This document shows positions 8,296 through 17,487 of a DNA stretch of 64,000 bases, piece after piece. The position numbers and the translations under genes are program-made. The stretch is from an uncultured Methanomassiliicoccales archaeon (lineage in GTDB: Archaea; Thermoplasmatota; Thermoplasmata; Methanomassiliicoccales; Methanomethylophilaceae). The notes under the pieces were generated by a model. It did not search any database, had not been told where the DNA came from, and saw only the letters and a list, made by a program, of their open reading frames with translations. Each line of letters starts with the position of its first letter. The first letter of the stretch is position 1. The DNA lies in the NCBI GenBank assembly GCA_959597175.1, contig CAUFXM010000001.1, positions 62,001 through 126,000 of the forward strand, given 5' to 3'.

Positions 8296-9390
8296 ATGAA
8301 AGCGGTCGTCTACGTCGAGAAGGGGAGGTTCGAGATCCAGGAGCGCCCCGTACCGAAGGTTGTCCATCCGACTGATGCAGTGGTAAGGGTCACCACGGCG
8401 TCCATCTGCACAAGCGATCTCCACATCAGGGAGGGTTTTGTCCCAAGGGCGATTCCAGGCACGGTCGTTGGCCACGAGTTCGTCGGCGTGGTCGAATCCG
8501 TCGGCAACGGGGTCACCCGCTTCACCCCGGGGCAGAGGGTTGCCGTGAACGTTGAGACGTTCTGCGGCCACTGCTTCTACTGCCGCCGCGGATGGGTGAA
8601 CAACTGCACCGATCCTGCGGGTGGATGGGCTCTGGGATGCAGGATCGACGGGGGTCAGGCCGAGTACGTCAGGGTCCCTTACGCGGACAACGGCCTTACC
8701 GCGATACCGGACCACGTCCCGGACGAGAAGGCCCTGTTCACAGGCGACCTCCTCTCCACCGGGTACTGGGCAGCTGACATCGGGGACATCCCCGAGGGCG
8801 GGGTGGTGGCCATCATCGGAGCCGGGCCCACCGGGCTGTGCACGGCCATGTGCTGTCGTCCGAGGTTCCCGTCCGCTATAGTGATCGTGGATACGGACCG
8901 GGACCGTCTGGACTTCGCGCTGCGGAACGGTCTTGCGGATTTCGCCGTGGATCCGTCCGAAGAGGACCCGGCGGACGTCATCGGGTCGCTGACCGAGGGC
9001 AGGGGTGCCGACACCGTGATGGAGGTGGCCGGAGGGGAGGGGACCTTCGAGATGGCATGGCGTATAGCCCGGCCGAACGCCACGGTCGTCATCGTTGCCA
9101 TGTACGACAGATCGCAGACGCTTCCACTCCCTGAGATGTACGGCAAGAACCTCGTGTTCAAGACAGGCGGGGTGGACGCCTCGCACTGCGACGAGCTCAT
9201 GGATCTGATATCGGAAGGCAGCATAGATCCCTCGATCCTGGTGACGCACACGTTCCAATCCGATGAGATCATGGACGCCTACGACCTCTTCGCGGAGCAC
9301 AGGGACGGGGTCATGAAGGTCGCTGTGCGTTTCCGATGGGGATTCCCGAAAGGAATCTGTTCGCATGGGTGGACGTCTGTCGGTTTATGA
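8296..9390 (+). CDS. zinc-dependent medium-chain alcohol dehydrogenase
   Basis: 364 residues of the MDR superfamily. The GroES-like domain carries catalytic-zinc ligands Cys38 and His60-Glu61 (VVGHEFVGVVESVG) and the structural-zinc set Cys90, Cys93, Cys96 and Cys104 (CGHCFYC...C). The Rossmann domain has GAGPTG at 175-180 and an acidic end of the next strand (VIVDTDRDRL), which favours NAD(H) over NADP(H). It should oxidise an alcohol or polyol or reduce the matching carbonyl; the substrate is not readable. The start codon is ATG, 25 bp after the preceding membrane-protein gene. The last residues (after VRFRWGFPKG) extend a little beyond the usual end. Confidence 0.9.
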   Translation: MKAVVYVEKGRFEIQERPVPKVVHPTDAVVRVTTASICTSDLHIREGFVPRAIPGTVVGHEFVGVVESVGNGVTRFTPGQRVAVNVETFCGHCFYCRRGWVNNCTDPAGGWALGCRIDGGQAEYVRVPYADNGLTAIPDHVPDEKALFTGDLLSTGYWAADIGDIPEGGVVAIIGAGPTGLCTAMCCRPRFPSAIVIVDTDRDRLDFALRNGLADFAVDPSEEDPADVIGSLTEGRGADTVMEVAGGEGTFEMAWRIARPNATVVIVAMYDRSQTLPLPEMYGKNLVFKTGGVDASHCDELMDLISEGSIDPSILVTHTFQSDEIMDAYDLFAEHRDGVMKVAVRFRWGFPKGICSHGWTSVGL

Positions 9391-9396
9391 TGAATA

Positions 9397-9420
9397 ATAT
9401 TGTGCATCAATGAACAATAT
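9397..9420. promoter_or_regulatory. inverted repeat and TATA region before trpB
   Basis: ATATTGT (9397-9403) and ACAATAT (9414-9420) form a 7-bp inverted repeat with a 10-bp spacer. It overlaps the AT-rich candidate TATA (AATATATTG at about 9416-9424) about 35-40 bp before the trpB ATG. It could be the operator of a tryptophan-responsive regulator. It is not the TGTACA box bound by TrpY in Methanothermobacter. Confidence 0.4.
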
Positions 9421-9458
9421 ATTGAAATAGTGCCGCACATAATCCATCCTTGACACAC

Positions 9459-10649
9459 ATGACAGTCGAACAGGGCAGATACGGTGAGTACGGAGGACAG
9501 TACGTCCCCGAGACTCTGATGAACGCGGTGATCGAGCTGGAGCACGCATACCGCAGGTACATCAAGGACCCGGATTTCCTGAGGGAGGTTGACGAGCTGA
9601 ACCGGAAGTACACTGGAAGGCCGTCCATGCTCTATTATGCAGACCGCATGACCCGCGACCTCGGCGGTGCCAAGGTGTATCTCAAGAGGGAGGATCTGAA
9701 CCACACCGGAGCCCACAAGATCAACAACGTCATCGGGCAGTGCCTTCTGGCCAAGCGCATGGGCAAGACCCGCGTCATCGCCGAGACCGGGGCGGGGCAG
9801 CACGGTGTAGCAACCGCCACGCTTGCGGCCTATCTCGGACTTGAGTGCGAGGTGTTCATGGGCGCCCACGACGTGGAGAGGCAGGCCCTTAACGTCTACA
9901 GGATGGAGCTCCTCGGAGCGAAGGTCCACCCAGTCACATCCGGCACCGGCGTGCTCAAGGATGCCGTCAACGAGACCCTCAGGGAGTGGACCAACCGCGT
10001 CTCCGACACCCATTACGTCATCGGCACCGTCATGGGTCCCGCACCCTTCCCCGAGATGGTGTGCGAGTTCCAGACCGTCATCGGCAGGGAGGTCAGGCAG
10101 CAGATGATGGAGGCCGAGGGGCGTCTTCCCGACTACCTGGTGGCATGCGTGGGTGGCGGGAGCAACGCCATCGGCCTCTTCCACGAGTTCGTCGACGACC
10201 CCGGAGTCAGGATGATCGGATGCGAGGCCGCCGGGAAAGGGGTCGACACGGACAAGCACGCCGCCACGATGACCAAAGGGACCACGGGCATTTTCCACGG
10301 CATGAAGTCCCTGTTCTGCCAGGACTCCTACGGTCAGATCGCCCCGGTATACTCCATATCTGCGGGTCTGGACTATCCCGGCATCGGGCCCGAGCACGCG
10401 TTTCTGAAGGCCATCGACCGCGCGCAGTACGTCGCCGTGACGGACGACCAGGCGGTTGATGCGTTCGAGTATCTTTCCAGGACCGAGGGGATAATCCCCG
10501 CCATTGAGAGCGCCCATGCCGTAGCCTACGCGAGGGAGCTGGCGCCCACGCTGTCCAAGGACGATCTGATGGTGGTCAACCTGTCGGGACGCGGCGACAA
10601 GGACGTGGCCGCCATAGCCAGGTACAGGGGGAGGGACATCCATGACTGA
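9459..10649 (+). CDS. trpB: tryptophan synthase beta chain
   Basis: 396 residues of the TrpB1 type. The PLP-binding lysine is Lys87 in [18 protein letters not shown] carries the catalytic Glu loop, and [10 protein letters not shown] binds the PLP phosphate. The enzyme joins indole and serine to give tryptophan. A TTG codon at 9450 extends the frame by three residues, but ATG 9459 gives the normal N-terminus ([15 protein letters not shown]). trpA overlaps the 3' end by 8 bp, so the two subunits are translationally coupled. The rest of the pathway is on the opposite strand from 12.5 to 17.1 kb. Confidence 0.97.
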   Translation: MTVEQGRYGEYGGQYVPETLMNAVIELEHAYRRYIKDPDFLREVDELNRKYTGRPSMLYYADRMTRDLGGAKVYLKREDLNHTGAHKINNVIGQCLLAKRMGKTRVIAETGAGQHGVATATLAAYLGLECEVFMGAHDVERQALNVYRMELLGAKVHPVTSGTGVLKDAVNETLREWTNRVSDTHYVIGTVMGPAPFPEMVCEFQTVIGREVRQQMMEAEGRLPDYLVACVGGGSNAIGLFHEFVDDPGVRMIGCEAAGKGVDTDKHAATMTKGTTGIFHGMKSLFCQDSYGQIAPVYSISAGLDYPGIGPEHAFLKAIDRAQYVAVTDDQAVDAFEYLSRTEGIIPAIESAHAVAYARELAPTLSKDDLMVVNLSGRGDKDVAAIARYRGRDIHD

Positions 10650-11424
10650 CCATTCCCGCGATCTGGAGAGGGTCTTCGCTCACAGGGCGTTCATCCCGTT
10701 CTTGACATGCGGGGACCCCGACATCGAGACCACAGAGAGGCTGGTCCGCGCAATGGCGGCAGCGGGAGCGGACCTTATCGAGCTGGGGATACCCTTCTCC
10801 GACCCCATCGCGGAGGGTCCGGTCATCCAGGGAGCCGATGTGAGGGCCCTGTCCAGCGGAGTCACCACTGACGACATCTTCGACATGGCGGAGAGGGTGC
10901 GCGCGGACCTCGACGTCCCCATGCTGGTCATGACCTACCTGAACCCTGTGTTCGTGTACGGTCCGGACAGGTTCCTGGAGAGGTGCGAGAGGGCGGGGAT
11001 ATGTGCCATCATAGTCCCGGACATGCCGTTCGAGGAGAAGGGGGACCTCCAGCCGTACTGCACCGAGCACGGGATCAAGCTCGTTTCGATGATAGCGCCC
11101 ACATCTGAGGACCGGATCGCCAGGATTGCGTCCGATGCCGAGGGTTTCCTGTACGTTGTGTCATCGATGGGGGTGACCGGGGTGCGCACATCCTTTAGCT
11201 CCAACCTCGAGGACATGGTGGCGGCGGTGAGGCGGTCCACCGACATCCCCTGCGCGATCGGGTTCGGGATATCCACGCCCGAGCAGGCCAGGAGGATGAC
11301 CGATTTCGCGGACGGGGCCATAGTGGGTTCAGCCATCGTGAGGATCATCGCCGAGCACGGGAGGGATTCCGTCCCGTATGTGGAGGAGTACGTCAGGGCG
11401 ATGAGGGCGGAGCTGGACCGCTGA
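10642..11424 (+). CDS. trpA: tryptophan synthase alpha chain
   Basis: 260 residues, TIM barrel. The catalytic Glu lies in [11 protein letters not shown] (Glu47). The second acid, usually Asp in LADGP, is Glu in IAEGP here, a conservative change also known in other TrpA proteins. GFGIST near residue 210 forms the phosphate-binding region. The subunit splits indole-3-glycerol phosphate into indole and glyceraldehyde-3-phosphate and passes indole to TrpB through the tunnel of the alpha2-beta2 complex. Its start lies inside the last codons of trpB. A DMT transporter gene converges on it. Confidence 0.96.
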   Translation: MTDHSRDLERVFAHRAFIPFLTCGDPDIETTERLVRAMAAAGADLIELGIPFSDPIAEGPVIQGADVRALSSGVTTDDIFDMAERVRADLDVPMLVMTYLNPVFVYGPDRFLERCERAGICAIIVPDMPFEEKGDLQPYCTEHGIKLVSMIAPTSEDRIARIASDAEGFLYVVSSMGVTGVRTSFSSNLEDMVAAVRRSTDIPCAIGFGISTPEQARRMTDFADGAIVGSAIVRIIAEHGRDSVPYVEEYVRAMRAELDR

Positions 11425-11433
11425 TCTCCGGGC

Positions 11434-12339
11434 TCACACCTCGGACCGGGGCTCACTCTTCTTACCGAGGAACTCCGACAGCAGCAGCCCCACCAGCGTC
11501 AGGGCGGTCCCGACGATCGCCAGCGGGGTTATCTCCTCCCCTAGCAGCAGGGCCGAGGACACCACCGTGACCACCGGCACCATGTAGATGTAGACGCTGG
11601 TCTCCACCGCCCCGAGACGTCTGGTCGCGAATCCCCATGTGACGAAGCACATGGCGGACGCGACCACGCCCAAGAACAGCATGTTGCCCAGCATACCCGG
11701 GTCGGCAAGCCTGGACAGGTCAGGGTCGAACCCCAGGACGAACATCGCAGGGACCATGAACGCGAGACCGTACAGGAACGTCCTGCGGGTGGTTTCGACG
11801 GTTCCGTAGCCGAAGGTCCCCACCTTCCTGAGTACCACCGAGTAGAAACCCCACACCAGGGCCGCCAGCACCGCTAGGACGTCACCGACCGGGTCCAGGC
11901 TGAGGGTCTCGCCGTTGAACATCATCAGGGCGATGCCGGCCATGGCCGTCACGAACCCCGCGGCGAATCCCCATCCCAGGCTCCTGTCCCTGTAGAAAAC
12001 GCGCATCAGCATCGCGGTGAAGAAAGGTGCCACCGACACGATCACCCCCACGTTGGAGGCCATGGTGTAGGTGAGAGCGATGTTCTCCAGCAGGTAGTAC
12101 AGGCAGATTCCGCAAAGGCCTGCTGCCGCGAACCACAGCTCCTGCCTGCGGTCGGTGACGTGCATCAGGCGGGGGCAGATCACGCAGAGGACCCCGAATC
12201 CGATCAGTGTGCGGATGAACAGGATCTCCAGGGGTTCGAACCCCTCTAGGAGGACCTTGGTGGAGATGAACGTGACCCCCCAGACGATGACGGAGAACAA
12301 TGCCGCGACATGTCCCGCTACGGCCCCCTCTCCATCCAT
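11434..12339 (-). CDS. EamA/DMT-family transporter
   Basis: 301 residues with ten hydrophobic helices arranged as two EamA repeats of five. The first contains FSVIVWGVTFISTKVLL and the second VLAALVWGFYSVVLRKVG; repeats beginning near residue 14 and 165 share the W-G pattern typical of the family. It ends in a basic tail (GKKSEPRSEV). DMT proteins export metabolites such as amino acids. Its place between trpA and trpF suggests an aromatic compound but does not prove it. TTCAATATAG about 27 bp before the ATG indicates a leaderless transcript. Confidence 0.88.
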   Translation of the reverse strand: MDGEGAVAGHVAALFSVIVWGVTFISTKVLLEGFEPLEILFIRTLIGFGVLCVICPRLMHVTDRRQELWFAAAGLCGICLYYLLENIALTYTMASNVGVIVSVAPFFTAMLMRVFYRDRSLGWGFAAGFVTAMAGIALMMFNGETLSLDPVGDVLAVLAALVWGFYSVVLRKVGTFGYGTVETTRRTFLYGLAFMVPAMFVLGFDPDLSRLADPGMLGNMLFLGVVASAMCFVTWGFATRRLGAVETSVYIYMVPVVTVVSSALLLGEEITPLAIVGTALTLVGLLLSEFLGKKSEPRSEV

Positions 12340-12563
12340 GTTGTGTGGAACCCCGGAGGCCTATATTGAAGTTGACGTGAGCCGGCCGCGTCTGGACCCG
12401 GCTAGAGGGCATGTCCTCGGAGAAATTCAGAACCACTGAGCGATCTGCAGCCTCAGGCTCGGGTGCGATGTGTCCCCATACTGGGAGACCGATGACGGAG
12501 GATGCATCTAATCCGGGGGCTCGTCCATCATGCATCGGTCGGTCACCCTGCTGGGGCCGATCC

Positions 12564-13241
12564 TCAGGTTCGCGGCATTCTGCAGGGGATGTGGCTGTTT
12601 TCGCCCCCATATCGAATCTGGGCGCGGTGGTGGATCGGGGTCCGGTCAGACCTCACCTCGGTGATGAATTCCGTCATCTTTACCGGATCCTTCCATCCGC
12701 CGGTCTCCACCCCGGAGCTCACATCCACAGCGTAGGGGTGCAGCTCCTCCAGGGCATCGCTGACGTTCCCGGGGGTCAGCCCCCCGGAGAGGATGTATTC
12801 GCCCTTGTATCCCTGCAGGAGGGACCAGTCCATGCACCTCCCGGACCCCTTGCCGGAGTCGAACAGGACGACATCGGCCTCCGATTCGTAGGAACGTTCG
12901 ACGTCCTCCTCGCTCCGGACGATGAACGTCTTGATGATCGGGACGTCGGCCAGCCGTCTCAGTCCGTGGATGTACGCGTTGTCCTCGACCCCGTGGAGCT
13001 GGACCGCATCGATTATCCCCGAATCCACAAGGTCCGCGACCACCAGCGGGTCCTCGTCCACGAAAACCCCAACGGATGCTATGGAGGGGTCCAGCACCTC
13101 TCTGATGGACATCGCCGTGTCCCTCGATACGTTGCGCCTGCTGGGTCCGTAGAAAACGAGTCCCGCCATGTCAGGTCCCAACGGGTTGAGCGCGGCGGCG
13201 TCCTCCGGGCGTCTCAGGCCGCAGACCTTCACCTTGGTCAT
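12564..13241 (-). CDS. trpF: phosphoribosylanthranilate isomerase
   Basis: 225 residues, TIM barrel. The catalytic Cys7 lies in VKVCGLRRPED and the general acid Asp in LFDSGKGSGR. VQLHGVE and LSGGLTPGNV are the phosphate-side motifs. It performs the Amadori rearrangement of phosphoribosylanthranilate in step three of tryptophan synthesis. The start ATG overlaps the trpC stop by 4 bp (ATGA). After the usual end near FITEVR there is a tail of about 27 residues rich in His/Arg/Pro that I cannot match to the family. It is the last gene of the trpEGDCF transcript. Confidence 0.95.
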   Translation of the reverse strand: MTKVKVCGLRRPEDAAALNPLGPDMAGLVFYGPSRRNVSRDTAMSIREVLDPSIASVGVFVDEDPLVVADLVDSGIIDAVQLHGVEDNAYIHGLRRLADVPIIKTFIVRSEEDVERSYESEADVVLFDSGKGSGRCMDWSLLQGYKGEYILSGGLTPGNVSDALEELHPYAVDVSSGVETGGWKDPVKMTEFITEVRSDRTPIHHRAQIRYGGENSHIPCRMPRT

Positions 13242-14023
13242 GACCTCATCCCCTGGATGAGCGCCCCACGGTCACCGCTGCGCATGAACGCCTCACCCAC
13301 GAGGACGGCGTCGTAACCCGCCTCCGAAAGCGAGTGGACGTCCTCCGGCGAGGATATCCCGCTCTCTGAGACTGCGATGACCCCTTCGGGGATGCGGCCC
13401 CTCAGGCGCAGGCTGGTGCCCAGGTCCACCTTGAACGTGGACAGGTCGCGGTTGTTCACGCCTATGATGCCGGCGCCGGAGGACACCGCCCTATCCACCT
13501 CGTCCCGGTCGTGGGTCTCCACCAGGGCGGACATCCCCATGGACTCCGCCAGGATCCTGTAGTCCTCCAGCTGGCGGTCGCTGAGGATGGCGGCGATCAG
13601 CAGCACGGCGGATGCCCCCATCTCCTTGGCCCGGAATATCTGGTACTCGTCTATGACGAAGTCCTTCCTCAGCACAGGCACGGAGACCGTGTCGGCGATC
13701 TCCTCAAGGTACTCGTCCCTTCCGAGGAAGTGCTTCTGCTCCGTGAGCACCGAGATCGCCGACGCGCCGATGGACTCGTACTCCCTCGCTATGTCCAGGT
13801 ACGGGAAGTCCCCGGAGATCACCCCCTTGGAGGGAGAGGCCTTCTTGACCTCGCAGATGAACGACATGCCCTCGGTCTCCAGGTTCCTGGCGAAGGGGAA
13901 CCCTGTCCTGCGGGGACGGATCCTGCTCCCCTCCATCACGTCGGGCAGCGGTCTTACCGTCCTCTCGAACGAGACCCTCATGCGGGTGTCGTCGACGATT
14001 TTGTCGAGGATGGTGGGCGTCAT
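13238..14023 (-). CDS. trpC: indole-3-glycerol phosphate synthase
   Basis: 261 residues. Motifs of the family in order: FICEVKKASPSKG with the catalytic Lys residues, the SVLTEQKHFLG strand, VLRKDFVIDEYQI with the catalytic Lys, VETHD, GVNNRDLSTF and SESGISSPEDV. It closes the indole ring from CdRP with loss of CO2. It overlaps trpD upstream by 4 bp (14020-14023) and trpF downstream by 4 bp, the pattern of a tightly coupled operon. No TATA element is seen in front of it. Confidence 0.97.
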   Translation of the reverse strand: MTPTILDKIVDDTRMRVSFERTVRPLPDVMEGSRIRPRRTGFPFARNLETEGMSFICEVKKASPSKGVISGDFPYLDIAREYESIGASAISVLTEQKHFLGRDEYLEEIADTVSVPVLRKDFVIDEYQIFRAKEMGASAVLLIAAILSDRQLEDYRILAESMGMSALVETHDRDEVDRAVSSGAGIIGVNNRDLSTFKVDLGTSLRLRGRIPEGVIAVSESGISSPEDVHSLSEAGYDAVLVGEAFMRSGDRGALIQGMRS

Positions 14024-15033
14024 GATGCGGACCTCGTGAGGGAGACGAACCTGTCAAGCGTGCGGACGGCGTCTCCCGAGTCGATTGCCGCGGCTGCCAT
14101 CTCTATCCCGTCGTCCATGGTCTTGACCTTCCTAGAGGTGTAGAGGCCGGCGCCTGCGTTGAGGAGCACGGCATCCCTCTTCGCCCCATTCTGACCCGAA
14201 AGCACCGCCCTGGTTATGGCGGCGTTCTGTTGCGGGTCTCCTCCGAGGAGGTCGTCGTGGGGGCTGAAGCGGAGCCCGAAGTCCTCCGGTGACAGCACAT
14301 AGTCCTCGAGCCTCCCGTTCCTTACCTCGGTGCACAGTGTGTAGTCGGACACCGACAGCTCATCGAGGCCGTCGGTTCCGAACACCACCATCGCGTTCCT
14401 GACGCCCAGCTTGGAGAGCACCTTCGCCATCGGGGTGACCATGGCCTTGGAGTAAACCCCCGAGAGCTGGCTGCCGGCCTCAGCAGGATTGGTGAGCGGG
14501 CCGAGTATGTTGAACACGGTCCTGAACCCCAGCTCCTTCCTGATCGGAGCAACGTACCTCATCGAGGTGTGGTACCTCTGGGCGAACATGAAGGCGAAGC
14601 CGCAGTCATCGAGGATCCCGGCTGACGCCTCGGGTGAGATGTCGATGTTCGCACCCAGCGCCTCCAGGACGTCGGCTGCTCCGCACTTGCTGCTGGCTGC
14701 CCTGTTCCCGTGCTTTGCCACGGGAACACCGCAGGATGCGACGACGAAGGCGGATGTGGTGGAGATGTTGAAGGATCCGGACCTGTCCCCGCCGGTGCCG
14801 ACGATCTCCAGCGCGTCCGAGTGGTCCCCTGGGAGGCGGAGCCCGTGGGCTCTCATCTCAACCGCGGAGGCCGCTATCTCGTCCACGGATTCCCCCTTCA
14901 CGCTCAGGGCCGTGAGGTAGGAGGACATCAGCACGTCGGAGCACTGGCCGCTCATTATCAGGTCCATCATCTGCCTGGCCTCCTCGAACTCCAGGTCCTG
15001 GCCCTTGGAGAGCTTGAGGAGAGCCTCCCTCAT
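14020..15033 (-). CDS. trpD: anthranilate phosphoribosyltransferase
   Basis: 337 residues from the ATG at 15033 (MREALLKLSKGQDLEF). The open frame reaches 15378 but overlaps trpG there. The PRPP-binding motif is IVGTGGDRSGSFNIST; KHGNRAASSKCGAADVLEALG is the second signature and NILGPLTNPAEAG the third. It attaches phosphoribose to anthranilate. It sits 5 bp after the trpG stop and overlaps trpC by 4 bp. Confidence 0.96.
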   Translation of the reverse strand: MREALLKLSKGQDLEFEEARQMMDLIMSGQCSDVLMSSYLTALSVKGESVDEIAASAVEMRAHGLRLPGDHSDALEIVGTGGDRSGSFNISTTSAFVVASCGVPVAKHGNRAASSKCGAADVLEALGANIDISPEASAGILDDCGFAFMFAQRYHTSMRYVAPIRKELGFRTVFNILGPLTNPAEAGSQLSGVYSKAMVTPMAKVLSKLGVRNAMVVFGTDGLDELSVSDYTLCTEVRNGRLEDYVLSPEDFGLRFSPHDDLLGGDPQQNAAITRAVLSGQNGAKRDAVLLNAGAGLYTSRKVKTMDDGIEMAAAAIDSGDAVRTLDRFVSLTRSAS

Positions 15034-15038
15034 GGTGG

Positions 15039-15614
15039 TCACATCCTCACCCCCATGAAGTTGGCCAGCATCCTCGGGCCGTCCGGGGTCAGTATGGACT
15101 CGGGGTGGAACTGGAGGCCGAACACGTTCCGCTTCGGGTCCTCCACGGCCATCACCTCCCCGTCGTCCGTCAGGGCGGTCACGACGAGGTCCTCGGACAG
15201 GGTGGACCTGTCGACCGCCAGCGAGTGGTACCTGCCGACCGACGCCCTCCCGTCCAGTCCCCTGAACAGGGGGCATCCCGGGTCCAGGGAGGCCGTGGAG
15301 CTCTTGCCGTGCATGAGCCTGGACGCGTACGTGACGGTGGCACCGTACGCCTCGCAGATTGCCTGATGTCCGAGGCATACCCCGAGGATGGGAACCTTCC
15401 CCCTGGCTTTCATTACGAAGTCCTCGCAGATCCCCGCGTCGGCAGGCCTGCCCGGCCCGGGGGATATGACCACTCTGTCGGGATGCATTCCTAGTATGCC
15501 GTCCACGGTGACCGCGTCGTTTCTCACCACCACGATGTCGGGGTCCATGGAGCCGATCAGCTGGTAGAGGTTGTAGGAGAAGCTGTCGTAGTTGTCGATG
15601 AGGACCGTGGTCAT
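15039..15614 (-). CDS. trpG: anthranilate synthase glutamine amidotransferase subunit
   Basis: 191 residues from the ATG at 15614 (MTTVLIDNYDSFSYN); a longer open frame upstream lies within trpE. It is a class I amidotransferase: SPGPGRPADAG forms the oxyanion region, GVCLGHQ holds the nucleophile Cys, and FHPESILT holds the catalytic His-Glu. It supplies ammonia from glutamine to TrpE. The start overlaps the trpE stop by 4 bp. Confidence 0.96.
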   Translation of the reverse strand: MTTVLIDNYDSFSYNLYQLIGSMDPDIVVVRNDAVTVDGILGMHPDRVVISPGPGRPADAGICEDFVMKARGKVPILGVCLGHQAICEAYGATVTYASRLMHGKSSTASLDPGCPLFRGLDGRASVGRYHSLAVDRSTLSEDLVVTALTDDGEVMAVEDPKRNVFGLQFHPESILTPDGPRMLANFMGVRM

Positions 15615-17083
15615 TCCAATCCCCCCGATGCCAGGCGGACCGCCTCGGTGACGGCCTTGGCCTTGTTTATGCACTCCATGTATTCCTTCTCGGGGACGGA
15701 GTCGGCGACGATGCCCGCACCGGACCTGACGAACACCTTGCCGTTCTTGCGGTAGGCGATCCTGATGCCGATGCAGACGTCCATGTTGCCGGTGAGGTCG
15801 ATGTATCCGATCGCCCCGCCGTAGATGCCGCGCTTGCAGTCCTCCAGGTCGTCGATTATCCTGCAGGCCATCAGCTTGGGGGCGCCGGACAGGGTGCCGG
15901 CTGGAAGCACGGCCTCTATCGCATCGACCGCATCCATGTCGTCGCGGATCTCTCCGCGGACGGTGGACCCTATGTGCATCACATGGGAGAACCTCTCCAC
16001 TCCCAGGTACCTCTCCACATGCACGGTGCCGAAGCGGGATACCCTGCCCAGGTCGTTCCTGCCCAGGTCGACCAGCATGTTGTGCTCGGCGAGCTCCTTC
16101 TCGTCTGAGAGCAGCTCCCTCTCAAGGGCCAGGTCCTCCTCGGGAGTGGACCCTCTCGGTCTGGTGCCGGCAAGAGGGAATGTGTGCAACACGCCGTCCC
16201 TCAGCTTCACAAGCGTCTCGGGTGATGCCCCGGCGACCTCGATGTCGCTGCCGGAGAAGTAGAACATGTAGGGGGAGGGGTTGGTGGTTCTCAGCAGCCT
16301 GTATACGTCCAGAAGGCTCCCCTCGAACTCGGCCTCCAGGCGGTTCGAGAGCACGACCTGGAATATGTCGCCCTCGCGTATGCGCTCCTTCGCCATCTCC
16401 ACCATGGAGCAGTAGCGCTCCTCCGAGTGCATGGGCTTGAAATCGGATTTCAGGACCGCAGGCACAGGATTCCTGGGGGCGCCGCGCTTGATGATCTCGA
16501 TGATCCTGTCTATGCACCCGCATGCGGCGTAATAGTCCCTCTCGGGGTTGCCCGGGATGACATGGGCGATGACGGTGATGGTCTGTTTGAAGTTGTCGAA
16601 GACGACGACCTTGTCGAAGAGCATGAGGTCCGCGTCCTTGAAGCCCTCGTCGTCCCTCGACCTGATGTCCAGGGACGGCTCCGCGTACTTGATGTAATCA
16701 TAGGAGAAGTATCCGACCAGTCCGCCCGTGAACGGCGGCATGCCATCCATCCTGGGGCTCCTGTATCTGGACAGGATGTCCCTGATAATCTCCGACGGAT
16801 TGTCGGTCTCGACCGTTTTGCTCTCCCCATCCTCGGTCACAGTGACCTTCCCGTCGATGCATACGAACTCCAGTATCGGATCGAATCCCAGGATCGTGTA
16901 CCTGCCCCAGCGCTGTCTGTCCTCGATGCTCTCCAGTATGTAGCAGTGGGAGTCCACCCTCATGAGAGCGTTGAGGACCTCGATGGGGGTCCTCACGTCA
17001 GCGAGCACGGTGCGTGAGACCGGTACCGAGCCGAATCCCTGTCCGGCCAACCTGTCCGCTTCCTCGTTCGACGGGCTGTACAT
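15611..17083 (-). CDS. trpE: anthranilate synthase component I
   Basis: 490 residues. The chorismate-binding domain shows ERYCSMVEMAKERIREGDIFQ-type sequence, then FPLAGTRPRG, EHNMLVDLGRNDLGR and GAPKLMACRIIDDLE, all family signatures. The enzyme turns chorismate and ammonia into anthranilate and is usually feedback-inhibited by tryptophan. A GTG three codons upstream (17092) extends the frame, but AGGTGAT 7 nt before ATG 17083 supports the ATG. It is the first gene of trpEGDCF; a TATA box lies at 17119-17128. Confidence 0.96.
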   Translation of the reverse strand: MYSPSNEEADRLAGQGFGSVPVSRTVLADVRTPIEVLNALMRVDSHCYILESIEDRQRWGRYTILGFDPILEFVCIDGKVTVTEDGESKTVETDNPSEIIRDILSRYRSPRMDGMPPFTGGLVGYFSYDYIKYAEPSLDIRSRDDEGFKDADLMLFDKVVVFDNFKQTITVIAHVIPGNPERDYYAACGCIDRIIEIIKRGAPRNPVPAVLKSDFKPMHSEERYCSMVEMAKERIREGDIFQVVLSNRLEAEFEGSLLDVYRLLRTTNPSPYMFYFSGSDIEVAGASPETLVKLRDGVLHTFPLAGTRPRGSTPEEDLALERELLSDEKELAEHNMLVDLGRNDLGRVSRFGTVHVERYLGVERFSHVMHIGSTVRGEIRDDMDAVDAIEAVLPAGTLSGAPKLMACRIIDDLEDCKRGIYGGAIGYIDLTGNMDVCIGIRIAYRKNGKVFVRSGAGIVADSVPEKEYMECINKAKAVTEAVRLASGGLE

Positions 17084-17118
17084 TTGTATCACCTGTTGAT
17101 GTCTACATCTTCAAATTG

Positions 17119-17128
17119 ATATATAATG
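17119..17128 (-). promoter_or_regulatory. TATA box of the trpEGDCF operon
   Basis: ATTATATATC on the minus strand would start transcription near 17097, giving a leader of about 14 nt that carries the ribosome binding site AGGTGAT. The sequence upstream (17129-17165) is AT-rich with several TTGT/ACAA words but has no clear palindrome. Confidence 0.6.
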
Positions 17129-17164
17129 TCTTGTTTTGTCTTTCAATGTACGATAAAATACAAT

Positions 17165-17487
17165 GATGGGAGAACATAGGCATTTTTGCGATCGTCGAAA
17201 GGACCTGATCAGAAACGATAGACGATGAATCCAACCCGATCGGTGGTTGCTCCTCCGAGTCGTCACGCTGGCTCTTCCGAATGCTTGTTTCTGTCTTTTC
17301 CTGAACCTTTCCGATTTAAGGTAGGGGCTTCACTATTTGCCCTGGACACGATTCTTTTCAATGGTATGCACAATGATATTGGATGTATATTCCAAATGGT
17401 ACAGTTTTCTCGGTACGGTCACCAATTAATACAGCGACCTGATACGGAAGCACATCACAGAAACAAGCGACAGACGGGGGATAAAAG
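17165..17487. other. intergenic region between trpE and nrdJ promoters
   Basis: I see no gene here. A 94-codon frame at 17225-17509 has no coding character and overlaps nrdJ. Candidate + strand TATA elements are GATTTAAGG near 17313 and ATTAATAC near 17426. An inverted repeat TTGGA/TCCAA with a 7-bp spacer lies at about 17379-17396 and could be an operator for nrdJ. Confidence 0.4.
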
